Position numbers and translations under genes: made by a program. DNA of 55,915 nt, from positions 1-55,915 of IMG/VR virus record IMGVR_UViG_3300029923_000025; one strand, given 5' to 3'. Below, in pieces: positions 26,860 to 34,191 of this stretch. The stretch is from a virus. A model generated the notes under the pieces. That model did no database searches. It worked only from the letters and a program-made list of their open reading frames with translations, and had not been told where the DNA came from. Positions within the stretch are counted from its first letter, which is position 1, and each line of letters starts with the position of its first letter.

Positions 26860-27000
26860 TCTTAAATTCCTCCAATATAATTTATTTCTCCAATATTAAA
26901 TAAAAAAGGAAGAAAGGTTAATTGGAGCTAACCCATTCAATATAACAAATCGTCGACTACTTATTATATTTATTTCTTCCTACTATATATTATAACACTC
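26860..27000 (-). ncRNA. Structured leader RNA of endonuclease gene 2
   Basis: Plus coordinates, minus-strand fold. P1: 26973-26981 with 26907-26915, 9 bp. P2: 26964-26970 with 26939-26945, loop containing AAGTAGTCGACGA. P3: 26929-26933 with 26916-26920, loop GCTCCAAT. Its CTCCAAT (26921-26927) pairs with ATTGGAG at 26888-26894 or with the ribosome binding site at 26869-26876. Extended -10 TGTTATAAT (26989-26994) lies just upstream. Helix order, junction lengths and the P3 loop match the leaders at 17971 and 34028 although the stem sequences differ. Confidence 0.75.
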
Positions 27001-27265
27001 TTACGAGCAAATTATAATCAATTTTATTTTCAATTTCATATCCATTTTTATACATTTATGGTATAATATAATCACTGTATTGTATAGAGAAAGTTAAAAT
27101 ATAAATAAAGGGATTTACATTTTATTAAAACTATAAATTTTGAACTATATAATATTAGTCTTGTGTCCCCTAATAATGTTCTACCTAATTCTTTTAAGTA
27201 TTTTACCATATAAATTATTAATAAGTGTTTTTATGGCAAAATACTTAAAAGGAGGTGTTTTTTAA
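27001..27265 (+). promoter_or_regulatory. Promoter and ribosome-binding-site hairpin for the small hydrophobic gene
   Basis: An extended -10 (TGGTATAAT, 27059-27067) starts a leader of about 190 bases. CTTTTAAGTATTTTACCAT (27191-27209) pairs with 27233-27251 over 19 positions with one mismatch. The right arm runs into the AAAAGGAGGTG ribosome binding site, so folding would limit initiation. The minus strand of this same stretch holds TTGCCA, then -10-like TAATTT 16 bases later, which could start an antisense RNA; that part is weak. Confidence 0.55.
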
Positions 27266-27403
27266 ATGAATATGGGGTACATAATTGAAAGTCTTATAAA
27301 GGTAATTTTATTCGCTATAACCATCAAACTAATTATTTATGCTAATGAGAACGGTATAAGTAAAGACATAATAATAGCTCTCATTTTAGGTTTTCTGAAG
27401 TAG
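27266..27403 (+). CDS. Small hydrophobic protein, toxin-like
   Basis: 45 aa with a strong AAAGGAGGTG ribosome binding site nine bases before the ATG. The sequence begins MNMGYIIESLIKVILFAITI and then 'KLIIYANENGISKDIIIALI', ending GFLK. One membrane helix covers about residues 5-26 and a second hydrophobic stretch covers 34-44. It is one of only two plus-strand genes here and has its own promoter and terminator. Size, hydrophobicity and the leader hairpin recall type I toxins, but it could equally be a small holin-like or superinfection protein. I do not recognise a family. Confidence 0.6.
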   Translation: MNMGYIIESLIKVILFAITIKLIIYANENGISKDIIIALILGFLK

Positions 27404-27445
27404 AACACGGAAACCTAACGCAAGAGCATAAGACTTAGAATCTAT

Positions 27446-27472
27446 GGGCGAACTGCAATTCGTCCTTTTTCT
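27446..27472 (+). terminator. Plus-strand intrinsic terminator
   Basis: GGGCGAA-CTGCAA-TTCGTCC with one G-U pair, followed by TTTTTCT. It is 42 bases after the stop of the small hydrophobic gene. Confidence 0.8.
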
Positions 27473-27533
27473 ATTATTATATCCAGTATACCATAGTTTA
27501 TACTTCTTGCAATATTTAATTTTAATTGTTTAT

Positions 27534-28223
27534 TTAGCATCTTTGCCAAATTTGTTCTATATAATTATTATCTTTTCTATATCCAACGATAATACAATCC
27601 CAATTCATGCTATAATGTTCATTATCTTCTGAAACTGTTCTTATATTAGTTATATCCTTGCATCTATTGTAAAGATCCTTTGTATGCCTAAAATTATCAT
27701 CTCTAAATTCAACTTGTTCTAATGAGTCCTTTACAATTAAATCCCCATACTGACAAGTATCAAGATATTGTCTAGCAAAAATTTCTACACCACTCATATC
27801 TTTATAGCCTGTTAATTTTATTTTAGTTTTATCATTATGTATGACCTTCAATTCGTCACCTTGTCTTGTTATATACAATATATCATCTAATAACTCGTAT
27901 AAATAATATTCTAAATCATCATCTATTAGAATTGGACTTTTACCATCTATTAAAATCACCTTATATTCATTAGAAATTAGTTTTTCAATAAAATTAATTA
28001 TTTGTTGTTTGATAATAATTTTTATATAACACTTCTTACCTTGTTTATTTAGATCAATATATTTCTCCCAATTAGTTGCATTACAATTTAAATAATCTTC
28101 ATAATTATTTATATCACTATAATTTTTAATCCCATGTCTTTCACAAAAACGACCATATTGAATAAATAACTCCTTTGTACAATTCATTTCCATTACATTT
28201 TCAGTTGTTAATACTTGTCCCAT
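27534..28223 (-). CDS. Hypothetical protein of the immunity region
   Basis: 229 aa, ATG start with AAGGGAGATG. The protein contains Cys residues at scattered positions, 'ERHGIKNYSDINNYEDYLN' near the N-terminus and 'FIEKLISNEYKVILIDGKSP' in the middle. No helix-turn-helix, HEXXH or membrane segment is visible. It is transcribed divergently from the XRE repressor and has a near-consensus promoter (TTGCAA-17-TATAAT). In that position one expects a Cro-like or early regulatory protein, but nothing in the sequence shows it. Confidence 0.45.
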   Translation of the reverse strand: MGQVLTTENVMEMNCTKELFIQYGRFCERHGIKNYSDINNYEDYLNCNATNWEKYIDLNKQGKKCYIKIIIKQQIINFIEKLISNEYKVILIDGKSPILIDDDLEYYLYELLDDILYITRQGDELKVIHNDKTKIKLTGYKDMSGVEIFARQYLDTCQYGDLIVKDSLEQVEFRDDNFRHTKDLYNRCKDITNIRTVSEDNEHYSMNWDCIIVGYRKDNNYIEQIWQRC

Positions 28224-28483
28224 TTAACACATCTCCCTTGATTTTTCAGGAATAACTATGCTACAATAATACTTGCGAGGTATTTTGGTGGTAGCTTATT
28301 TAGTTATCGCCTTATTTTTATTTGGTAATGTTTGTTTTGTTTACCATATGTTCATTATAATACCACTTTAGAAACATTGCAATACCTTTTTAAAAACTTT
28401 TATGTTTTTTATTTAAACTTCTAAATATCATTATTGAAACATTTCTTGATATAGTATATAATTAATTAAGAGGTGAATGTAAT
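28224..28483. promoter_or_regulatory. Divergent promoter/operator region between repressor and 27534-28223 gene
   Basis: Plus promoter for the repressor: TTGAAA (28434-28439), 17 bases, TATAAT (28457-28462). Minus promoter: TTGCAA (28377-28382), 17 bases, TATAAT (28354-28359). GAAACATT overlaps or adjoins both -35 boxes (28371-28378 and 28436-28443), a good candidate operator half-site. TGGTAA and TTACCA (about 28323-28346) form a further inverted repeat downstream of the minus promoter. Confidence 0.7.
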
Positions 28484-29245
28484 ATGAAATCAAGATTAAA
28501 CACATATATGACCTTTTATAATATTACTCAAAAAGAATTATCAGAGGGAACAGGAATTAATAGGAATACAATAGGGAGATATTGCAACGACACTTTTGAA
28601 AGTCTTCCAAAAAATCATATTGATGCTCTGTGCAGTTTCTTTAGAGTTTCTTTTGAATCTTTATTTGAAACTAACTATAATTTCCCAATAAAATATCCAT
28701 CTAGTGTAATTGAACAATCAATAAAAAATATACCTGTTCCACAAAATTTAGTAGTTACAAAAGGTGTAGACTTAAATACAATGCAAGAAAGAATTATAAC
28801 ATACCTTGAACCAAATAAGTTCGAAGACCCTATGGAGGGAATGAGTCCTGATGAAATCGAAGAAGTTAGAAAAATTTCATCAGAGTATCACAAAAGATTC
28901 GATTCTGAATTAGAACTTGATAAACTAATTTCAAACTTTATTGATAATTTATTAGACGGACTTTTTACAAATTTGAATTTTGAACCATCTGTAATACAAA
29001 TTTTTGAAAAATACAAAGGATATGATTATTTTACAACTAATTTAAAAGTTGAAAAATTTTATGACGCCTTTCATCGTTTTCTAAAACACTATTCAGACAA
29101 AGATAATGCACGATTTATAAAATTTTTAGATGATATACAACACATTTATGAAAATGGTGGACTTGGCAAACTAACAGATAATGAATTAGAAAAATTAAAA
29201 GACACTGCTGAATTCCTTAATAGTGAAGATAAACAAAAAGACTAG
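28484..29245 (+). CDS. XRE-family transcriptional repressor (probable lysogeny repressor)
   Basis: 253 aa, ATG start with AGAGGTGA. Residues 1-60 form a helix-turn-helix: 'FYNITQKELSEGTGINRNTI' is followed by 'GRYCND' and 'IDALCSFFRVSFESLFE'. The remaining 190 residues are acidic and helical with no LexA-type Ser/Lys peptidase motif. De-repression therefore probably needs an antirepressor, and two are encoded here. Its orientation opposite to the virion genes and its divergent promoter fit a prophage repressor. Confidence 0.8.
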   Translation: MKSRLNTYMTFYNITQKELSEGTGINRNTIGRYCNDTFESLPKNHIDALCSFFRVSFESLFETNYNFPIKYPSSVIEQSIKNIPVPQNLVVTKGVDLNTMQERIITYLEPNKFEDPMEGMSPDEIEEVRKISSEYHKRFDSELELDKLISNFIDNLLDGLFTNLNFEPSVIQIFEKYKGYDYFTTNLKVEKFYDAFHRFLKHYSDKDNARFIKFLDDIQHIYENGGLGKLTDNELEKLKDTAEFLNSEDKQKD

Positions 29246-29262
29246 AAGTTAATTCTAGTCTT
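29238..29262 (+). terminator. Terminator overlapping the repressor stop codon
   Basis: AAGACTAGAA-GTTAA-TTCTAGTCTT, 10 perfect base pairs, the TAG stop being inside the left arm. The T-tract after it is weak (ACATATTTTG). Confidence 0.65.
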
Positions 29263-29475
29263 ACATATTTTGTTGAAATTATTTATAATTTTCACCTTTA
29301 TATTTTAAAAAAGGTAAAGTTTACGGAGTTAGAAAATAAATTTATCTGACACCGTTAGGTGGAAGAAAGCGTAGCGTTAGCTACAAGACTTATATATTCA
29401 CTAAATGATGTTTAATATCTATACGCCCTGCCTTAAGGCGTCCCTAAAGGGACTCAATTTTGTCTTGTTCGTACC
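29263..29475 (+). ncRNA. Candidate small RNA downstream of the repressor
   Basis: A promoter-like TTACAT-17-TATAAT (29261-29289) points into a locally GC-richer stretch with four hairpins: CACC-GTTA-GGTG (29350-29361), GTAGC-GTTA-GCTAC (29371-29384), ACGCC...GGCGT (29423-29441) and GTCCC-TAAA-GGGAC (29440-29453). The last two share two bases, so they compete. CAAGAC (29384-29389) can pair with GTCTTG (29462-29467) to enclose them. The last hairpin is followed by TCAATTTTG. No open frame covers it. The strand is inferred. Confidence 0.45.
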
Positions 29476-29514
29476 TCACAATCCAAGTATGATTTTTCTT
29501 AATTTATTTTATAT

Positions 29515-29565
29515 ATGCACATTATAGACCTTACTAGTTATATTAATACGAGGCATAATGTGCAT
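29515..29565. repeat. 11-bp inverted repeat past the 29569 gene
   Basis: ATGCACATTAT (29515-29525) and its complement (29555-29565) are separated by 29 bases. There is no T-tract on the minus strand, so it may be an mRNA 3'-end stem or protein site rather than a terminator. Confidence 0.5.
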
Positions 29566-29568
29566 GTA

Positions 29569-30309
29569 TTAATTTTCTTTAACACTTTCAAGCCAATCAA
29601 TATAATATTCATTAAACTTCTTAGATTCATATGTATCAGTAATTAATTTATAAATATCTTTAAATAGTTGATTTTCCTTTTGCAATTGAAACTTACTAAC
29701 TCTATATACGAATTTATCTTCAATAGTTTGAGCATATGCAGTAACACTATCCATTAGCATTTGCATAGTATCATAATCAATTTCATCTTTTTTATATTTT
29801 TGTGCTATTTCCTGTTTCTTATTTGCGAATCTACTACATTTAATATAAGAAGAATATTCTTCTTTGCATGTTATTCTGTATGTAGGTTTCTTATCATTAT
29901 CAAATTCCATAGCAATATAAAAATAACCATCTTTTGATAATATATTATTCATTAACATTTTTTCATCCCACCTAGTTATTGTTTTTCTATTAACTTTACA
30001 CCATTTAGATAACATTTCTTTTGTAATTGGTTTATTAATATTAAATAATCTATACATAAAATAGTCACCAAAAGAGTAATCATTTTTAGTTCCAAACATA
30101 ATTTTTGAGATATCATTTAATAATTTCTTACTATCATTTATCTTCTCTATTTCATATGTATTACTTCTGCCTTCTTTTGTTTTATTAATCAATTTATATC
30201 CTTTTTCATCTAGTCTTGATTCTAATGTATTTCTTTGTTCTATAACGGTTAATGCTCGATCTTTAACACCTAAAATGTCCATTAATTGCTTTTTATTTAT
30301 TTTCTCCAT
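29569..30309 (-). CDS. Putative helix-turn-helix/replication-like protein
   Basis: 246 aa from the ATG at 30307-30309, preceded by AGGAGAAG; an upstream TTG would place that site inside the gene. 'KKQLMDILGVKDRALTVIEQ' at the N-terminus and 'PITKEMLSKWCKVNRKTITR' at about 105-125 look like two DNA-binding helix-turn-helix segments. A charged C-terminal half is helical. It follows an antirepressor and a DUF5659-like gene in the same order as at 4041-6045. The direct sequence similarity to the 4041 protein is low, so the match is of position and general type. Confidence 0.45.
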   Translation of the reverse strand: MEKINKKQLMDILGVKDRALTVIEQRNTLESRLDEKGYKLINKTKEGRSNTYEIEKINDSKKLLNDISKIMFGTKNDYSFGDYFMYRLFNINKPITKEMLSKWCKVNRKTITRWDEKMLMNNILSKDGYFYIAMEFDNDKKPTYRITCKEEYSSYIKCSRFANKKQEIAQKYKKDEIDYDTMQMLMDSVTAYAQTIEDKFVYRVSKFQLQKENQLFKDIYKLITDTYESKKFNEYYIDWLESVKEN

Positions 30310-30342
30310 ATTTATCGCTTCTCCTATCAATCAATTATTTTT

Positions 30343-30377
30343 GCACAACAAAAAGAGATAGCTATAAAACTATCTCT
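30343..30377 (-). terminator. Intrinsic terminator between small protein and 29569 gene
   Basis: Minus strand: AGAGATAG-(8 nt)-CTATCTCT followed by TTTTTGTTGTG. It lies between two closely spaced genes of one island. Confidence 0.8.
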
Positions 30378-30399
30378 AACTTGTCTTAATCATTTTAAT

Positions 30400-30576
30400 T
30401 TAGTTATAAAATTCACTTAATGCTTTAAACAATTCCTTTGACTTTGTATACTTATAAATTCTTACACCAAAATCATTAGTTTTAACAAAAGCCCATCTAA
30501 ATCCCTTTTCAGTTAAAAAGTCAACTTCTTTTAAATATTGTGTTGGATATTCTTTATCCCATTTTTGATTATTCAT
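30400..30576 (-). CDS. Small DUF5659-like protein
   Basis: 58 aa, ATG start, AGGAG 11 bases upstream. It begins MNNQKWDKEYPTQYLKEVDF and continues 'LTEKGFRWAFVKTNDFGVRI' and 'KYTKSKELFKALSEFY'. Length, the G-F turn, the basic strand and the final aromatic helix agree with the 60-aa protein at 4972-5154 and with 50259-50549. Each of the first two is next to a KilAC antirepressor gene. The function is unknown. Confidence 0.55.
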   Translation of the reverse strand: MNNQKWDKEYPTQYLKEVDFLTEKGFRWAFVKTNDFGVRIYKYTKSKELFKALSEFYN

Positions 30577-30613
30577 TATTTATCACTACTCCTATTTATA
30601 TATTAATTTATTT

Positions 30614-31585
30614 TTAATTAGCAACTTTCAAGTTCTCATCTATATTCTTTATAATATCTTCATAAGATTTAGATTGTATTTTACCATCTTTAATCAACTT
30701 TTTAATTATGTAAGAAATGCCTTGTGATTTTATTAGTGTTTTTGAATCAGCAAATCTGTTTCCTTCTATTGGTATAACCTTAAAATGGTTCATGTCTACT
30801 TGATTTTGATAAGGTTCATTATTTGCTCTTAATATTTTATTATCTCTCATCCATTCAAATAATTTATTACGTCCAAACTTTGGAATATTTAATATCTTAC
30901 TAAATTCACCTACGTCATATAACTTATTTGAGTTAGTAAATCTATCTGCGATAGCTAAACTATCTTGTACTTGTTCCATTAATTGTTCTTTTGCTAAAGT
31001 TATATCTATTTGTTTAATTTGTTCTTCTAATTTTTTATCTCTTTCTAATAATACTAATTTCTTAGAAGTATCAGATTCCATTATTACACTACCTAATATA
31101 TATTTTCTTTCTTCTATAAAAGATTCTTTACTTTCTTGTAAAGTCTTTTCCATAACAATGTTCTCTGCCTTAATTTTAAAATAATCTTCAATGAAATCTT
31201 TATATAACTCTACTGCTTTATCTCCTTCTGCAAATTTTAAAAATAATAAAAATCCTGCTTCAGAAAATACATAAATATTTTTAGCTAAATTAATAGCTTG
31301 ATCTGTATAACCTAGTGTTTTCAATGCTTCCTTTGTAGTGTCCTGCTGTGGGACACTAGATTTTAAATCTAAAATATCAACTCCAAATTCAAAATGTTGT
31401 AAATTATCGGACAATCTTTGCCTTACACTTCTAGCTCCTTTTGCATATTCTAATAATTCTGCAATTTGTCTATCAGTAATAATTGGACTCGACTCAGAAA
31501 ATCCACCTAATACTTTTGTAAATTCTCGCTCCTTTACTTGTACTTTTCCTTCTGTAAATAATTTGATAATTTTGTTTTGTTCCAT
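30614..31585 (-). CDS. Phage antirepressor with KilAC domain
   Basis: 323 aa, ATG start with AAAGGAG. The N-terminal 130 residues look like a Rha/Bro-type domain ('VLGGFSESSPIITDRQIAEL', 'FEFGVDILDLK'). The middle is coiled coil. The C-terminus carries KilAC elements 'IPKFGRNKLFEWMRDNKILR' and 'NNEPYQ', almost identical to the antirepressor at 5215-6045. It has its own promoter with a 17-bp inverted repeat and a leader of roughly 230 bases, so it is probably the regulated switch gene opposing the XRE repressor. Confidence 0.82.
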   Translation of the reverse strand: MEQNKIIKLFTEGKVQVKEREFTKVLGGFSESSPIITDRQIAELLEYAKGARSVRQRLSDNLQHFEFGVDILDLKSSVPQQDTTKEALKTLGYTDQAINLAKNIYVFSEAGFLLFLKFAEGDKAVELYKDFIEDYFKIKAENIVMEKTLQESKESFIEERKYILGSVIMESDTSKKLVLLERDKKLEEQIKQIDITLAKEQLMEQVQDSLAIADRFTNSNKLYDVGEFSKILNIPKFGRNKLFEWMRDNKILRANNEPYQNQVDMNHFKVIPIEGNRFADSKTLIKSQGISYIIKKLIKDGKIQSKSYEDIIKNIDENLKVAN

Positions 31586-31620
31586 TCAAAACAACTCCTT
31601 TTTATTTTAATTTATTCTTA

Positions 31621-31735
31621 ATACATGCGTTTCTGCATATACTTTAATCGTATTTCTACTGTTTATTTAGTTAGAATAATCCGACTAAGGGAGCTACCCT
31701 TAGTCATAAATTACTCATTGCATGTATTCTAAATA
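31621..31735 (-). promoter_or_regulatory. Stem-loop in the antirepressor leader
   Basis: GACTAAGGG-AGCTA-CCCTTAGTC (31683-31705) sits inside TTAGAATA/TATTCTAA (31671-31678 with 31725-31732). ATACATGC (31621-31628) can pair with GCATGTAT (31720-31727), which competes with the outer stem. No T-tract follows, so a simple terminator is unlikely. Confidence 0.5.
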
Positions 31736-31780
31736 AATTTTGGTGTTGGAATCACCATTAAAATATACGTCTTTGAAAAT

Positions 31781-31859
31781 TATGTATTGACTTTATATAT
31801 TAATTTGTTAATTGGTATATTTATACTATAATACCATCGCTTTATAAAGTCAATACATA
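31781..31859 (-). promoter_or_regulatory. Antirepressor promoter inside a 17-bp inverted repeat
   Basis: TATGTATTGACTTTATA (31781-31797) and its exact complement (31843-31859) flank 45 bases. The right arm carries the minus-strand -35 TTGACT (31848-31853), with -10 TATAGT at 31825-31830 after 17 bases. The left arm lies roughly 20-40 bases downstream of the predicted start. One arm on the -35 and one in the initial transcript would suit looping or roadblock repression. The protein that binds is not identified. Confidence 0.65.
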
Positions 31860-31922
31860 TTTATATTAATTTGTTTTAATAATTATATTCCTTTAAAATG
31901 AACAATTTATGTTGTTATCGTT

Positions 31923-32369
31923 TTATGAAAAATCATATCCTTTTGATTTTAGCATACTAATAATATCTTTAATTGCATCTCCAGTTACCACATAATTTTC
32001 ATAAGTATCTCCAATCATATCCATTTCTTTTCCACCTCTTTTATACCCTAGACCTTCTGCAAACATCTCTGCAATATCTGTAATTGGTAAAGGATTTTTA
32101 TTTTCTGAGTTTGAAGGAGATTGCATAGCACTTGGATCAAGTTTTATTTCTGCTATATATTCATTTCCTACTATTTTATAATCAATTATAATCGAATTTA
32201 ACAATTCTGACGTTCTAGAGTAGACTTGAGGAGAATATGAACTATAGATAACAGTTATAACATAGTCTTGTATAATTCCTTTTATTTTTTCTGCTTCATC
32301 TCTTAATATTTCTCCTACATTCGTTTGTAATTGAGAATAGAATGCTTCTAGACTATTAAAATCTGCCAT
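31923..32369 (-). CDS. Head-tail joining/tail completion-like protein
   Basis: 148 aa, ATG start with AAAGGAAGTGA. It opens MADFNSLEAFYSQLQTNVGE, has a helical first half, 'YSPQVYSRTSELLNSIII' and a strand-rich second half. The pattern of a helical N-terminus followed by Y-x-R-T-x-x-L resembles HK97 gp10-type proteins. Its place downstream of the tail tube gene fits tail completion. It is separated from its virion neighbours by an endonuclease gene on one side and the regulatory island on the other. Confidence 0.5.
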   Translation of the reverse strand: MADFNSLEAFYSQLQTNVGEILRDEAEKIKGIIQDYVITVIYSSYSPQVYSRTSELLNSIIIDYKIVGNEYIAEIKLDPSAMQSPSNSENKNPLPITDIAEMFAEGLGYKRGGKEMDMIGDTYENYVVTGDAIKDIISMLKSKGYDFS

Positions 32370-32411
32370 GTATTGTCACTTCCTTTATATTATTAATGTA
32401 TTTCATTTTAG

Positions 32412-32447
32412 GTATAATAAAAGACACCTTAATTAATAAGATGCCTT
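32412..32447 (-). terminator. Terminator after endonuclease gene 3
   Basis: Minus strand: AAGGCATCTTA pairs with TAAGGTGTCTT (G-U pairs included) followed by TTATTATAC. Confidence 0.65.
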
Positions 32448-32497
32448 AGGTTGTTTTGTGTTTAGTTATTTAATTTTCTATTGCTTGGTTTAAGTTA

Positions 32498-34027
32498 TTA
32501 GGCTACAAATTTAAAAGTATATCCTTTATATTGTGGCTTTTTACCTCGGCATACTGCTGATATTTTACAAAAGTTTAGCTTTGCTCCAAATAATTCTTCA
32601 CTTTTTTCATCTAATTCTTGTGCTGATGGAAATATTCCTTGACTTATATTATCTTTAAATATTTCAACTGGTTTACAATTGTTTTTTGTGACTTTTCTAA
32701 TATGTTCTATTTTGAATTTTTCACTATCTTCTACAGTATAATCGCACCAATCGAGATTTTTACCTTTCTTCAAATAACTAAGTGCACATGAACTTGATAT
32801 TTTTAAAATCTTACCTATTTCCCCTGTACTTCTAATCCCACTATTCCATAATTCACAAGCTTCTTTTACTATTGGCTTATGAGATTGTTCATCAGCTTTC
32901 TTAAAATCAACTTTATTTAAATCAAAATAATAATTTAAATCGCTATTTAGTATATTATTCTTTATATTTTCATATTTTCTAATTCTAAAATAACAATTAA
33001 TCCTAATTGGTTTCTTTATTCCATGTAACATAGCCATTTCTTCTTTATAATCATCAATTGCTTTTGACTCCTTAGAACTTTGTCCACTCATTTTGTTGTC
33101 ATTTTCATGCCAACCACCATCCATCTCTATAATTAAATTCATTGATGGAATGTAAAAATCATATCTTCTTTTGCCTATCCAATCCGGAGAATACTCTGGA
33201 ATAAATTCTATATTTAATTGAGTTAAAATATTAAACATGAATTTTTCAGCGTAACTTTTCCCATCGCCACAATATTCACAACCAATACTTTCATTTGAAA
33301 CAAAAGAATTTACAGAAACTTTTTTCTTCTTTATTTTCCCACATTCTTTACATTTTACATATACTTTTCTATTGCTACATTCACTATGAATATAAGTATC
33401 TTCAATATTTAAAAAGAACTTCGCCATTTCTGGATTTGTTTTAGATATGCTATTTATATCTTTTACTATAATTGTACTATTACAACAAGCACAACCTGTA
33501 TCTCGACTAAGTAGATTATGTTCTGGTATCCAAAATTCATCTTTATATTCCTTATCTCTTATTGAATAATGTTCTCCACAATCAAATCCACACGTATTGC
33601 ATTTGTATTTATAAAGTTTACTTTTTCCTTTTTCATTTTTATAATCGGTTATTGTTATATCTCTTTTATTATCTTTTATTATTTGCCCAATTTTATATTT
33701 AAAATTACTTGTTTTTGTACCAACTATATTCCCTAATTTACATTGTGTAAAATCTCCTGTATTTATTTTATATATATCTTGTAGATAAGATATTTGTAGT
33801 TCTTGTCCAATACTTCTATAATTTATTATCATTACATAACCTGCAACATTTTTATCTATAAAATATACTTTATAGTCGTTGCTATTTTTCCAATCTATAC
33901 TTCCACCATTGTGATTTGATTTAGGTAATACATCTAAAAATATCTTTCTACACGTTCCACTTTCAATTAATTCATTATGTTCTAGTTCCCATTGTTCAAT
34001 AATTTGTTGATATTCCCTTTCTTCCAT
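32498..34027 (-). CDS. Putative homing endonuclease 3 (zinc ribbons, Vsr/EDxHD-like nuclease)
   Basis: 509 aa from the ATG at 34025-34027, which follows ACGGAGGAATTAGTG; the longer frame to 34102 only translates the leader RNA. Conserved parts: 'REYQQIIEQWELEHNELIES' head, 'CNTCGFDCGEHYSIRDK', CACC, 'CKECGKIKKKKVSVN', CEYCGDG. The nuclease-like core is 'KRRYDFYIPSMNLIIEMDGG', then H, 'DDYKEEMAMLHGI' and 'PIRINC'. A helix-turn-helix ('STGEIGKILKISSSCALSYL') and a NUMOD1-like tail with 'ISAVCRGKKPQYKGYTFKF' end it. It shares long stretches with protein 1 (GEHYS-x-RDK, DNKRDITITD). It lies between the tail tube gene and the tail completion gene. Confidence 0.72.
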   Translation of the reverse strand: MEEREYQQIIEQWELEHNELIESGTCRKIFLDVLPKSNHNGGSIDWKNSNDYKVYFIDKNVAGYVMIINYRSIGQELQISYLQDIYKINTGDFTQCKLGNIVGTKTSNFKYKIGQIIKDNKRDITITDYKNEKGKSKLYKYKCNTCGFDCGEHYSIRDKEYKDEFWIPEHNLLSRDTGCACCNSTIIVKDINSISKTNPEMAKFFLNIEDTYIHSECSNRKVYVKCKECGKIKKKKVSVNSFVSNESIGCEYCGDGKSYAEKFMFNILTQLNIEFIPEYSPDWIGKRRYDFYIPSMNLIIEMDGGWHENDNKMSGQSSKESKAIDDYKEEMAMLHGIKKPIRINCYFRIRKYENIKNNILNSDLNYYFDLNKVDFKKADEQSHKPIVKEACELWNSGIRSTGEIGKILKISSSCALSYLKKGKNLDWCDYTVEDSEKFKIEHIRKVTKNNCKPVEIFKDNISQGIFPSAQELDEKSEELFGAKLNFCKISAVCRGKKPQYKGYTFKFVA

Positions 34028-34164
34028 CACTAATTCCTCCGTTGAATTTATTTTCCGATTTATATGTAATATAGGAAGGGAGTTCGGAATACTCCTTTTC
34101 AATAAGGCTCATGACTTCCTTATTTATCCTACATTACAATAATACCATATTTAGGTATTATTGT
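34028..34164 (-). ncRNA. Structured leader RNA of endonuclease gene 3, with upstream palindrome
   Basis: Plus coordinates, minus-strand fold. P1: 34127-34137 with 34066-34076, 11 bp with one G-U. P2: 34118-34124 with 34101-34107, loop AAGTCATGAG (34108-34117). P3: GGAGT (34091-34095) with ACTCC (34079-34083), loop ATTCCGA. TTCCGA (34084-34089) pairs with TCGGAA (34053-34058), and TTCCG can pair with the CGGAG of the ribosome binding site with one G-U. Upstream, ACAATAATACC (34136-34146) and its complement (34154-34164) form an 11-bp palindrome that overlaps the -10-like TATTAT and the start of P1. Confidence 0.75.
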
Positions 34165-34191
34165 AAAATTGATTATTTATAATTTGTTTTT

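Noticed and set aside
34028-34102. 25-residue N-terminal extension of endonuclease 3
   Set aside because: It translates the structured leader; the ATG at 34027 has a proper ribosome binding site and aligns with the other two proteins.
17971-34164. Hammerhead ribozyme or group I intron in the endonuclease leaders
   Set aside because: The three-way junction lacks the CUGANGA and GAAA core in the right places, and the leaders are far too short for a group I intron.
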